Shown here: positions 38,032-46,198 of the stretch, in pieces
How positions within the stretch are numbered: the first letter of the stretch is position 1
Layout: each line of letters opens with the position of its first letter
Assembly (NCBI GenBank): GCA_000817115.1
Contig: JUEO01000002.1
Coordinates: 1 to 64,000 of the forward strand
DNA from: a marine actinobacterium MedAcidi-G2B
GTDB taxonomy: Bacteria; Actinomycetota; Acidimicrobiia; Acidimicrobiales; MedAcidi-G1
Length of the DNA: 64,000 nucleotides
Direction: 5' to 3'
Made by a program: the position numbers and the translations under genes
Notes under the pieces: generated by a model
What the model saw: only the letters and a program-made list of their open reading frames with translations
Database searches by the model: none
What the model was told of the DNA's origin: nothing

Positions 38032-39171
38032 ATGCTGCGACGTGTTGTTTTTGTTGCACTGTTCTTTGTGTGTGCCACTGCTTGTGGTGGAGGAAGTGGA
38101 GCGAACGAGACTACAACAACGCAGGTGGAAGAAGTTCCTTTAGTTGCAACAACTCAAATTGAAGAGAGTGTTGAAACGCCCACGACTCTGGTGGAACAAA
38201 TCGCTGAGGCCATTCCAACAACAACGACAGTAGATCCGTCTTGGACTGGGCCCGTGTACCCCTTGACAGGTTTGCCGGCTTATGAAGGGATTCCAGAAAC
38301 TCCCGCAGTGGTCGTCAAAATAGGAAATAACGATCAAAATTCCTTACCTCAGCATGGGTTGCGAGAAGCAGACATTGTTTATGATGTGCGTATAGAGAGT
38401 GGAAAAAGTCGATTCATGGCTATTTACCACAGCAGGCTACCTGAAGTTGTTATGCCTGTACGTTCAGCGAGATCCAGTGATATAAGTCTTCTACTCAACC
38501 TTAATCATCCAGTTTTTGTGTACTGGGGATCTAACGACATCGTTCTAGAAGAGATTAAAGCAGCGGAGTGGTCAGGTGGGTATGACAGTAGGTCAGCAGC
38601 ATCTCAATGGGGTGAGCAATATTTCAATCGTGATTCAAGCCGTTCTCGTCCCGCAAACGGGAGAGTAAATATAGGAGATCTACAAGGAACGGCATCAAAT
38701 GAAGCAGAAGTCCCTACAGCAATATTTGAGTATGGCGAATTGACCTCAAACGCGGTTCCTGCTGCAGGTGTGCAGTGGGAAATCAGACAAAGGGTGGTGG
38801 ACTATATCTGGAACAGTTCACTAGAGCAGTGGATTCGTTATCAAGATGGAGTCCCACATCTTGATGAACGCGGAGCTTCTCTAACTGTAGATAATCTTCT
38901 ATTTCTTTATGTTGGTTATGGCATTTCAGATGCAGATCCAAATTCACCCCAAGCCATTAGCACTGGCTCAGGTGATGCATGGCTATTAAGAGATGGGACG
39001 GTCACCGGTGTGACTTGGGAACGTGCAAGAAGTTCAGATAACTGGACAATCGTGGATGACGAATCTGGAGAAACGGTTCCTCTAGATGTCGGTACAACTT
39101 GGGTTACTTTGGCAAGGCCAGGCGAGGGGCGTGTCTTGAGCTCTGATGAAGCGATAGAACTTATTGGCTGA
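38032..39171 (+). CDS. DUF3048 family lipoprotein (YerB-like)
   Basis: 379 residues. A signal peptide with a lipobox-like VCATAC ends at cysteine 18-20, followed by a threonine/glutamate-rich linker (about 25-75) typical of surface lipoproteins. The folded part starts YPLTGLPAYEG and has VVVKIGNNDQNSLPQHGL, EADIVYDVRIESGKSRFMA and VMPVRSARSSDISLL, which mark DUF3048 (YerB). The two-domain form is complete, ending in the DVGTTWVTL segment. Function unproven; YerB is linked to envelope or germination functions in Bacillus. GAGGG is the ribosome site. Confidence 0.87.
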   Translation: MLRRVVFVALFFVCATACGGGSGANETTTTQVEEVPLVATTQIEESVETPTTLVEQIAEAIPTTTTVDPSWTGPVYPLTGLPAYEGIPETPAVVVKIGNNDQNSLPQHGLREADIVYDVRIESGKSRFMAIYHSRLPEVVMPVRSARSSDISLLLNLNHPVFVYWGSNDIVLEEIKAAEWSGGYDSRSAASQWGEQYFNRDSSRSRPANGRVNIGDLQGTASNEAEVPTAIFEYGELTSNAVPAAGVQWEIRQRVVDYIWNSSLEQWIRYQDGVPHLDERGASLTVDNLLFLYVGYGISDADPNSPQAISTGSGDAWLLRDGTVTGVTWERARSSDNWTIVDDESGETVPLDVGTTWVTLARPGEGRVLSSDEAIELIG

Positions 39172-39209
39172 AACTTTTGTTGAGTGGTCACTAAGGCTAA
39201 AGATCCATT

Positions 39210-39215
39210 TAGACT
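39210..39215 (+). promoter_or_regulatory. -10 box for leaderless pdxS
   Basis: TAGACT, then 7 bases, then ATG 39223. It decides the start: a GTG at 39184 upstream would add 13 residues not found in the family. Confidence 0.55.
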
Positions 39216-39222
39216 GATATTT

Positions 39223-40113
39223 ATGGATAAAGCAGTAAGAGAAACTGGAACTCAATTAGTCAAACGAGGCTTAGCTGAGATGTTAAAGGGCGGCGTGATT
39301 ATGGACGTCGTGGATGCAGAGCAAGCACGTATAGCAGAGGATGCAGGGGCTGCCGCAGTTATGGCGCTTGAACGTGTACCTTCAGATATTCGTAAAGATG
39401 GTGGCGTCGCACGGATGTCGAATCCGGAAATGATTGAAGGGATCAAATCGGCAGTAACGATTCCAGTTATGGCGAAAGCAAGAATTGGCCATTTTGCTGA
39501 GGCTCAAATTCTTCAATCCCTTGAAGTCGATTACGTAGATGAGAGTGAAGTTCTTACTCCTGCGGATGAAACTCACCATATTGATAAATGGGCTTTTGAA
39601 GTCCCGTTTGTTTGTGGAGCAACGAATCTTGGCGAAGCATTGCGACGTATATCTGAAGGGGCTTGTTTGATTCGCTCAAAAGGAGAAGCGGGAACTGGAA
39701 ATATTGTTGAAGCGGTGCGTCATATTCGAGCTATTACTGGAGATATAAGAAAAATTACGCAAGCAGACAGCGCAGAGTTGTTTGATTGGGCAAAGAAGTT
39801 GCAGTCACCTTTACCCTTAATTCAAGAGATAGCGGAGACAGGTCGCTTGCCAGTTCCTATATTTTGTGCAGGGGGAATTGCTACTCCTGCGGATGCTTCT
39901 CTAGTGATGCAACTTGGAGCAGAATCTGTTTTCGTCGGATCAGGAATCTTCAAGAGCGAAGATCCTACTCAGATGGCTCAAGCCATTGTTGAAGCAACAA
40001 CGAATTTTGCTGATGCGGACAAGTTGGCAAAAGTGAGCCGTGGTTTGGGAGAAGCAATGCCAGGATTAGAGATTGAGAATCTTGAGACGCGTCTATCTGA
40101 CCGGGGTTGGTAA
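39223..40113 (+). CDS. pdxS: Pyridoxal 5'-phosphate synthase lyase subunit
   Basis: Builds PLP from ribose-5-phosphate, glyceraldehyde-3-phosphate and ammonia delivered by PdxT. Sequence marks: [40 protein letters not shown], the Schiff-base lysine in [40 protein letters not shown] and [12 protein letters not shown]. Starting at ATG 39223 gives 296 residues, the usual size. pdxT follows after 6 bases. The pair marks the DXP-independent B6 route and sits where mycobacteria have it. Confidence 0.96.
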   Translation: MDKAVRETGTQLVKRGLAEMLKGGVIMDVVDAEQARIAEDAGAAAVMALERVPSDIRKDGGVARMSNPEMIEGIKSAVTIPVMAKARIGHFAEAQILQSLEVDYVDESEVLTPADETHHIDKWAFEVPFVCGATNLGEALRRISEGACLIRSKGEAGTGNIVEAVRHIRAITGDIRKITQADSAELFDWAKKLQSPLPLIQEIAETGRLPVPIFCAGGIATPADASLVMQLGAESVFVGSGIFKSEDPTQMAQAIVEATTNFADADKLAKVSRGLGEAMPGLEIENLETRLSDRGW

Positions 40114-40119
40114 ACCTAG

Positions 40120-40698
40120 GTGAAAGTTGGAGTCCTAGCTCTCCAAGGAGCATTTGACCGTCACGCCCAAGAGCTGTCTCTTGCAGGGGCTGCACCACTT
40201 GAAATTCGAGGTCCAAAGCATTTAGAAAGTGTGGATGCACTTATTATTCCTGGAGGCGAATCAACTACCATATTGAAACTTGCTGAATCTCTAGGAGTTA
40301 GAAATCTTCTAAGCGATCAAATCCAAGACGGCCTTCCTGTTCTAGGAACATGTGCAGGGATGATTGTTTTGAGTAAAGAAATTATTGATGGCCGAGATGA
40401 TCAAAATCCATTGGGCTCTATTGATATAGATGTAAGACGAAATGGTTATGGTCGTCAACTCGCTTCTTTTGAAGCAGATTTACAGATTGCTGGATTTGAA
40501 ACACCATTTCGGGGGGTTTTCATACGTGCTCCTCTTGTTGAGCGTGCAGGGAAAGATGTCGAAGTACTTGCTTCTGTTGAAGGGCATCCAGTTTTTTGCC
40601 GTCAAGAGAAAATAATGACGACGTCATTTCATCCAGAATTAGTTAGTGATGGGCGCATCCATGAGCTATTCCTGGAATTAGCCTTCGCTTCAAGTTGA
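40120..40698 (+). CDS. pdxT: Pyridoxal 5'-phosphate synthase glutaminase subunit
   Basis: Class I glutaminase that hydrolyses glutamine and channels ammonia to PdxS. KVGVLALQGAFDRHAQ begins the protein; IPGGESTTILKL, the nucleophile in GTCAGMIVLS, and the histidine/glutamate of TTSFHPELVSD complete the catalytic triad. 192 residues, complete. GTG start, 6 bases after pdxS. Confidence 0.95.
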   Translation: MKVGVLALQGAFDRHAQELSLAGAAPLEIRGPKHLESVDALIIPGGESTTILKLAESLGVRNLLSDQIQDGLPVLGTCAGMIVLSKEIIDGRDDQNPLGSIDIDVRRNGYGRQLASFEADLQIAGFETPFRGVFIRAPLVERAGKDVEVLASVEGHPVFCRQEKIMTTSFHPELVSDGRIHELFLELAFASS

Positions 40699-40715
40699 CA
40701 CTCTAAGGAAACATC

Positions 40716-41465
40716 ATGTCGGGTCATTCTAAATGGGCAACCATCAAACATAAAAAAGGTGCAGCAGATAAGAAGCGCGGCAAACTTTTCGCGAAGTTGA
40801 TTAAGCAGGTTGAAGTAGCAGCACGTCAAGGAGGTGGAGATGTAGATTCAAATCCAACTTTACGAACCATGTTTCAAAAAGCCAGAGATGCTTCGGTTCC
40901 TATCGACACAATTGAACGAGCGATTAAAAGAGGCACGGGAGAACTTGAAGGCGTAGATTATGAATCCATCACGTATGAGGGATATGCACCACATGGGGTA
41001 GCTCTTTATGTTGAAACGCTTTCAGATAATCGGAACCGCACCGGATCAGAAGTCAGGTCTTTACTTAGCAAGAACGGAGGTTCGTTAGCAGAACCTGGTT
41101 CCGTCGCTTGGCAGTTCGAGCGAAAAGGTATCATCTTGATTCCAGAAGTTATAGATGAAGATGAAATCATGATGGTTGCTCTTGAAGCAGGCGCAGAAAA
41201 TCTAGTTGATGAAGGTGGCATTTGGCGCCTTACCTGTGACCCATCAGTTTTGCCAGAAGTTCGATTAGCTTTAGAAACAGCTGATCTGGAGTTCAATTCA
41301 GCAGATGTGACAATGTTGCCTACAACAGCAGTCATCATTGACAACGAATCAGATGCTCGATCAGTTTTAAAGGTCATAGATCTTCTTGATGATCTTGATG
41401 ATGTGCAGGATGTCTATGCAAATTTTGATATTCCTGACGAAATTTTTGACTTAATTCAGGACTAG
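40716..41465 (+). CDS. yebC: YebC/PmpR family regulatory or translation factor
   Basis: 249 residues with the invariant opening SGHSKWATIKHKKGAADKKR, then the DSNPTLRTMFQKARD segment, YEGYAPHGVALYVE, NRTGSEVRSLLSKNGGSLA and the acidic tail DLDDVQDVYANFDIPDE. Homologues were described as DNA-binding regulators, and more recent work ties them to relief of ribosome stalling at prolines; I cannot tell which applies. It lies just ahead of ruvC, a placement common across bacteria. AAGGAA ribosome site. Confidence 0.95.
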   Translation: MSGHSKWATIKHKKGAADKKRGKLFAKLIKQVEVAARQGGGDVDSNPTLRTMFQKARDASVPIDTIERAIKRGTGELEGVDYESITYEGYAPHGVALYVETLSDNRNRTGSEVRSLLSKNGGSLAEPGSVAWQFERKGIILIPEVIDEDEIMMVALEAGAENLVDEGGIWRLTCDPSVLPEVRLALETADLEFNSADVTMLPTTAVIIDNESDARSVLKVIDLLDDLDDVQDVYANFDIPDEIFDLIQD

Positions 41466-41509
41466 TTCTAAATCTAGGGAGGGTGAACACCTCTTGACAG
41501 AAATCTGGC

Positions 41510-41515
41510 TACAAT
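41510..41515 (+). promoter_or_regulatory. -10 box for leaderless ruvC
   Basis: TACAAT, then 7 bases, then ATG 41523. A TTGACA occurs at 41494-41499 but only 10 bases separate it from this box, too few for a normal -35. Confidence 0.55.
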
Positions 41516-41522
41516 CGTACAC

Positions 41523-42032
41523 ATGTTCGTATTGGGTATAGATCCAGGGCTTTCTCGCTGCGGTTACGGAGTTCTTCAGCAAGATAAAGGCAAATCTAAA
41601 TTAATCAAGGCTGTGGCGGCAGGCGTCATACGAACTTCCCCAAAGACCGACCTTGCTATCCGTTTGGCAGAGTTGCAACAAGAGATTCGGGCACTAATTG
41701 ATGAATATAAGCCTGATGAAGTGGCAATAGAAAGAGTACTCTTTCAAGTGAATGTCAGTTCTGCCATGGCTACTGGACAAGCTGCTGGAGTGGCTATGGC
41801 CGCGGCTGCTTCTTCCGGTTGTGCAGTGAATCTTTATTCTCCGAATGAGGTGAAGCTTGCTGTTGCAGGTTGGGGAGGAGCAGATAAAAAGCAAATGGAA
41901 TATATGGTTCAAACTTTATTGTCAATTGAAAAACCATTACGACCTGTTGATGCCGCTGATGCAGTAGCAGTAGCTCTCTGCCATTTAGCGATGAAGCCCT
42001 CGTCATCCATCCTGGTGGGTGACGCAAAATGA
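41523..42032 (+). CDS. ruvC: Crossover junction endodeoxyribonuclease RuvC
   Basis: Resolves Holliday junctions as a dimer. The RNase H-like fold shows all catalytic acids: Asp in LGIDPGLSRCGYGV, Glu in EVAIERVLFQVN, and the two aspartates of PVDAADAVAVAL. 169 residues. It overlaps ruvA by 4 bases, so ruvC, ruvA and ruvB form one translationally linked operon. Confidence 0.96.
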   Translation: MFVLGIDPGLSRCGYGVLQQDKGKSKLIKAVAAGVIRTSPKTDLAIRLAELQQEIRALIDEYKPDEVAIERVLFQVNVSSAMATGQAAGVAMAAAASSGCAVNLYSPNEVKLAVAGWGGADKKQMEYMVQTLLSIEKPLRPVDAADAVAVALCHLAMKPSSSILVGDAK

Positions 42033-42628
42033 TCGGATCGCTTAGAGGGGTTTTACTGGAGCGGAGCGAAGAGGGAAAAGTTCTTGTTGAAGTATCTGGG
42101 GTTGGTTATCAGGTAATGATGACGCCTACTACAACTGTTTCAATTGGTGAGATAGGTCACGAGGTCTTCTTATATGTTCACCACCATTTTCGAGAAGCAG
42201 ATCAGACCTTGTATGGGTTCCTTTCAGCGCAGGAAAGAAGTTGCTTTGAAGCGTTATTGATGGCGCATGGGGTTGGGCCCTCTCTTGCTTTAGCTGTGCT
42301 GGGTGTACACGGTCCTAACGAATTATCTCAACTAGTAGTTGAGGAAGACGTATCATCTTTATGTCTAGTTCCAGGTGTAGGAAAAAAAACAGCATCTCGA
42401 CTCTTGATTGAGTTAAAAGACAAACTTCCGGAGCACCTCAGGGCGTTTGCAACTGTTAACAAAGATGCGACCACAGCATCGGAGCGTACAGTGATGGCCG
42501 AAGTGCGAGAAGCTTTGATCGGACTTGGCTATAGCGCAGAGGAAACACGGTCTGTCTTGACAGATCTTGAAGGTGATGATGTGGCGGTCTTATTGCGTGA
42601 AGCGCTACAACGACTGGCAGTAAACTAG
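42029..42628 (+). CDS. ruvA: Holliday junction branch migration protein RuvA
   Basis: Binds the four-way junction and loads RuvB. Domain I begins MIGSLRGVLLERSEEGKVLVE; the two helix-hairpin-helix motifs are AHGVGPSLALAVLG and VPGVGKKTASRLLIEL; the C-terminal RuvB-binding domain is EVREALIGLGYSAEETRSVL. 199 residues, normal. Coupled to ruvC by overlap. Confidence 0.96.
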   Translation: MIGSLRGVLLERSEEGKVLVEVSGVGYQVMMTPTTTVSIGEIGHEVFLYVHHHFREADQTLYGFLSAQERSCFEALLMAHGVGPSLALAVLGVHGPNELSQLVVEEDVSSLCLVPGVGKKTASRLLIELKDKLPEHLRAFATVNKDATTASERTVMAEVREALIGLGYSAEETRSVLTDLEGDDVAVLLREALQRLAVN

Positions 42629-42636
42629 GACTAGTG

Positions 42637-43671
42637 ATGCGCGAAGAACTTCTCTCACCAGATCAAGAACCTCAAGAGGTAGAGGTAGAGGCCGGGCTTC
42701 GACCACGATCTCTTGAAGAATTTGTAGGTCAAGATGAATTGAAAGGTCATCTACGAGTGATGCTGGCAGCAGCGCGTGAACGCGAGCAAGCATCGGATCA
42801 TTTTTTATTTGCCGGACCACCTGGATTAGGTAAAACAACGTTGGCTCATATTGTGGCTAATGAGATGGAAGCCGAACTTCATGTAACTTCTGGCCCAGCC
42901 CTCGAAAGGGCAGGAGATTTGGCTGCAATTCTTACGAAACTTGAACCCGGCGACGTGTTGTTTATTGATGAGATTCATCGATTATCTAGAGTTGTAGAAG
43001 AAGTTTTATACCCAGCAATGGAGGATTTTGAACTAGACATCATCTTGGGTAAAGGACCAGCAGCACGGTCAATAAGACTTGAACTCCCGAATTTCACTCT
43101 GGTAGGCGCAACTACTAGAACCGGTCTCATTACAGGCCCGTTACGCGATCGGTTTGGTTTGACTGCACGCTTAGATTATTACGAGCCAGAAGACTTGAGA
43201 GCAATTGTGGAAAGGGCTGCAAAAATACTTGGAGTTCAGATTGACTCTGAGGGAGCAAGTGAAATTGCTCGTAGGTCACGTGGCACGCCACGCATCGGCA
43301 ATCGTTTACTGCGTCAAGTAAGAGATTTTGCCCAGATTGAAAGACCTGAATCAAAGGGGCACATCGATTTAGATATTGCCAACGATGGCCTCGCATTCTT
43401 TGGTGTTGATTCGCTGGGACTAGATAAGCCAACCCAAGCCATCTTGGATTCTCTTTGCACAAGATTCAACGGTGGGCCAGTAGGCCTAAAGACCTTGTCA
43501 ATTAGCGTAAGCGAACCAGAAGACACTGTAGAAGACGTGTATGAGCCTTTTCTCATACAACAAGGACTTCTTCTTCGTACTCCAAAAGGAAGAGTGGCGA
43601 CCCCAACTGCGTTCACTCATCTTGGACTCCCACCACCACGTAATTCAGCTGGCTCTTTATTTGACGAATAG
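42637..43671 (+). CDS. ruvB: Holliday junction branch migration ATPase RuvB
   Basis: AAA+ motor for branch migration. RPRSLEEFVGQDELKGHLRV opens the AAA module; Walker A is GPPGLGKTT, Walker B LFIDEIHR, the arginine finger lies in TGLITGPLRDRFG, and a C-terminal winged helix contains YEPFLIQQGLLLRTPKGR. 344 residues. ATG 42637 is chosen since AGGA stands 6 bases before it; a GTG immediately upstream is the alternative. Confidence 0.96.
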   Translation: MREELLSPDQEPQEVEVEAGLRPRSLEEFVGQDELKGHLRVMLAAAREREQASDHFLFAGPPGLGKTTLAHIVANEMEAELHVTSGPALERAGDLAAILTKLEPGDVLFIDEIHRLSRVVEEVLYPAMEDFELDIILGKGPAARSIRLELPNFTLVGATTRTGLITGPLRDRFGLTARLDYYEPEDLRAIVERAAKILGVQIDSEGASEIARRSRGTPRIGNRLLRQVRDFAQIERPESKGHIDLDIANDGLAFFGVDSLGLDKPTQAILDSLCTRFNGGPVGLKTLSISVSEPEDTVEDVYEPFLIQQGLLLRTPKGRVATPTAFTHLGLPPPRNSAGSLFDE

Positions 43672-43700
43672 TAGGACAACCTACGTAGGCTTAAAGACTT

Positions 43701-44705
43701 ATGGGCCCAGACGATTTTGATTACGAGTTACCCGAAGATCTCATTGCGCAACACCCTTTAGAGGAGCGAACTGCGGCAAGAATGCTTGTAGATCTTGGTA
43801 ATGGTCCAGAACATTTGAGAATTTCGGATTTTCCAAAACTTTTAAAATCAGGTGACATTGTTGTAGTGAATAACACTCGAGTTCTGCCAGCAAGATTATT
43901 CCTTAAGAAAGAAACTGGCGGAAATGTAGAAGTCCTTCTTTTGAAAGCACTTAATCAAATGACTTGGGAAGCGCTTGTACGCCCAAGCCGCAAAGTTTCT
44001 CCAGGAACAAAATTTACTGTTAGTCCAGAAATGACAATCTACATTGGGGAAGACTTAGGAGCAGGGAAACGTTTAGTGCAGATAAAAACTAAATCTGACT
44101 TTCTACCCTTGCTTGAAAAATACGGGAAAGTTCCGTTGCCTCCTTATATAAAAAACGATTTAGAGGACGGTGAGCGATACCAGACAGTTTTTGCTAACCG
44201 TTCAAATTCTTCAGCAGCACCTACTGCCGGTCTTCATTTCACAGAAGATCTAGTTGCTGAATGTAAAGATTCAGGCGCACAGGTTGAGGAAATTGAATTG
44301 GCAATCGGTTTAGACACTTTTCGTCCCCTCACCGTGAACAACCTTGACGATCATGATATGCATTCGGAGTTTTACAGTGTCTCAGAAGAAGTAATTCATC
44401 GTTGCAAAGAAGCAAATCGAGTTATTGCTATTGGGACTACGACAGTAAGAGCACTTGAATCAGCGGTACGATTTGAACTGTCCGGCCAAACAAACTTATT
44501 CATTCGAGATCCATTCGAATTCAAAATAGTAGATCTGCTACTCACGAACTTCCATCTCCCAAAATCAACTTTACTTGTGATGCTCGAAGCTTTTATTGGC
44601 CCTTATTGGAGAGACTTGTATACCGAAGCGCAGATCAACAGATATCGTTTTTTATCCTTTGGAGACTCAATGCTGGTTTCTGACCGAAGCACAAGGAAAC
44701 TATAA
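43701..44705 (+). CDS. queA: S-adenosylmethionine:tRNA ribosyltransferase-isomerase
   Basis: Transfers and rearranges the ribosyl group of SAM onto preQ1 in tRNA to give epoxyqueuosine. Marks: DFDYELPEDLIAQHPLEER, VVVNNTRVLPARLF, GKVPLPPYI, AAPTAGLHFTEDL, and TNFHLPKSTLLVMLEAF. 334 residues. tgt follows after 2 bases, then yajC and secDF, the same order as in E. coli. Mycobacteria lack queA and tgt here. Confidence 0.95.
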   Translation: MGPDDFDYELPEDLIAQHPLEERTAARMLVDLGNGPEHLRISDFPKLLKSGDIVVVNNTRVLPARLFLKKETGGNVEVLLLKALNQMTWEALVRPSRKVSPGTKFTVSPEMTIYIGEDLGAGKRLVQIKTKSDFLPLLEKYGKVPLPPYIKNDLEDGERYQTVFANRSNSSAAPTAGLHFTEDLVAECKDSGAQVEEIELAIGLDTFRPLTVNNLDDHDMHSEFYSVSEEVIHRCKEANRVIAIGTTTVRALESAVRFELSGQTNLFIRDPFEFKIVDLLLTNFHLPKSTLLVMLEAFIGPYWRDLYTEAQINRYRFLSFGDSMLVSDRSTRKL

Positions 44706-44707
44706 AT

Positions 44708-45817
44708 ATGAAGGCCCTTTCTAATATCATCGCTAAAGATGGAAAAGCAAGGCTGAGTGAAGTTTCTCTCGCTAATGGAAAATTTCAAACTCCGTGTTTC
44801 ATGCCTGTTGGAACCCGTGGCGCAGTAAAACATTTATCTTCTCTCGATATGAAAGATTTAAATGCTGAAATAATTCTTGGAAATACATATCATCTAATGC
44901 TTCGACCAGGAGCAGACCTCATCAAAAAACATGGTGGCCTTGGAAAATTTGCAAACTGGGGTGGACTTACTCTCACAGATTCGGGCGGGTATCAAATTTT
45001 TTCTTTGAAGCCCAAAGTTGAAGATGAAGGAGCAACTTTTCGCTCAATCTATGATGGCTCTTCGCATCATTTAACACCAGAGTCTGCAAGTTCCATACAG
45101 GCAGATTTAGGAGCGGATATACAAATGGTTCTAGATGTTTGCTCAGCTCTCCCTGCAGAGAGAAACGTCCTCAAAGATGCAGTAGATAGAACAGCTTTAT
45201 GGGCGGAGCGCGCTCGGACTGCTTTCCTAACTCATCCAACAGCAAATGAAAAGCAAAGCCAGTTTGGGATTGTTCAAGGTGGTACTGATGCTCCGTTACG
45301 AATTGAAAGCACTGAAAAAACCTTAGAAGTGGGATTTGATGGCTACGCCATAGGAGGTTTGAGTGTGGGGGAGGGAAGATCTGAAATGCTAGAGCCAGTA
45401 GAAGTAGTAACAGATCTTTTACCAGAAGACCAGCCACGTTATTTTATGGGATTAGGTGACCCAGTCGGAATAGTTGAAGTGGTTGCACGAGGGGTGGATA
45501 TGTTTGACTGCGTCCTACCTACTCGACTGGCACGACATGGAACCGTATTGACTTCTACAGGACGCATCAACCTTCGTAACGCTTGCTTTATTGGTGATGA
45601 GCAACCGTTAGACCCCACTTTTGAGAACAGCCCTGCATCAAATTGGAGCCGAAGTTATTTACGTCATCTTCTAATCACTAACGAGCCAACGGCACCGAGA
45701 ATACTTACTTTGCATAACTTGGCGTGGATGTTTGATTTTGTTTTCAAGTTAAGAAAGTCAATAGCTGATGGAGAATTTGAAGAATTCCATAAACAAACTC
45801 TGGAAATATGGGGTTGA
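44708..45817 (+). CDS. tgt: tRNA-guanine transglycosylase lacking the zinc cysteines
   Basis: Exchanges G34 for preQ1 in tRNAs with GUN anticodons. Catalytic elements are all present: LTDSGGYQIFSL (Asp91), FGIVQGG (190), IGGLSVGEG, and FDCVLPTRLARHG (nucleophile Asp267). The zinc site is not: canonical enzymes read PLDPxCxCxxC, here PLDPTFENSPA, so the three cysteines become Phe305, Asn307 and Ala310 with no gap; only the fourth ligand, His336 in LHNL, remains. The rest of the C-terminal region (SNWSRSYLRHL) aligns well. 369 residues, full length. Probably an active zinc-free enzyme, given the intact active site and the adjacent queA; loss of function cannot be excluded. Confidence 0.93.
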   Translation: MKALSNIIAKDGKARLSEVSLANGKFQTPCFMPVGTRGAVKHLSSLDMKDLNAEIILGNTYHLMLRPGADLIKKHGGLGKFANWGGLTLTDSGGYQIFSLKPKVEDEGATFRSIYDGSSHHLTPESASSIQADLGADIQMVLDVCSALPAERNVLKDAVDRTALWAERARTAFLTHPTANEKQSQFGIVQGGTDAPLRIESTEKTLEVGFDGYAIGGLSVGEGRSEMLEPVEVVTDLLPEDQPRYFMGLGDPVGIVEVVARGVDMFDCVLPTRLARHGTVLTSTGRINLRNACFIGDEQPLDPTFENSPASNWSRSYLRHLLITNEPTAPRILTLHNLAWMFDFVFKLRKSIADGEFEEFHKQTLEIWG

Positions 45818-45895
45818 CTTCTAAAATTGGAGTAGAAATAGCAAGTATCGCCGTAGGCTTTCAAAGTCTTCATTAGTTACAAGAAAGAAATCAAA

Positions 45896-46192
45896 ATGAG
45901 TTTTCTCCCCTTAATAATTATTTTCGGAGTCATGTACTTCCTTATGATCCGACCTCAACAAAAAAAGATGAAGTTACAGAGAGCTTTGATCGAGTCGGTC
46001 AAAGCCGGAGATGAAGTGGTTCTCAATTCAGGAATCTTTGGGGTAGTTAGAGAAGTAGAAGGTGACGTAGTTTGGTTAGAGGTCGCTGGAGATTTAGAAC
46101 TTAAAGTTTTTAAGGGTGCTATTGACCAACGATTTGATTCTCCCGAAGAAACAGAAGAAGAAGAAAGTGAAGAAGACTCTCCTATCGGGTAG
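45896..46192 (+). CDS. yajC: Sec translocon accessory subunit YajC
   Basis: 98 residues: one helix (about 3-18) with FGVMYFLMIRPQQKKMK, the YajC hallmark, then a small soluble domain VKAGDEVVLNSGIFGVVREVE and an acidic tail. Forms a subcomplex with SecD and SecF, encoded just after. GAAAG-type ribosome site; 78 bases from tgt. Confidence 0.94.
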   Translation: MSFLPLIIIFGVMYFLMIRPQQKKMKLQRALIESVKAGDEVVLNSGIFGVVREVEGDVVWLEVAGDLELKVFKGAIDQRFDSPEETEEEESEEDSPIG

Positions 46193-46198
46193 TGATTT

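Noticed and set aside
41494..41515. TTGACA upstream of ruvC read as a -35 element with TACAAT as -10
   Set aside because: Only 10 bases separate the two; sigma-70-type promoters need about 17. The -10 alone is kept.
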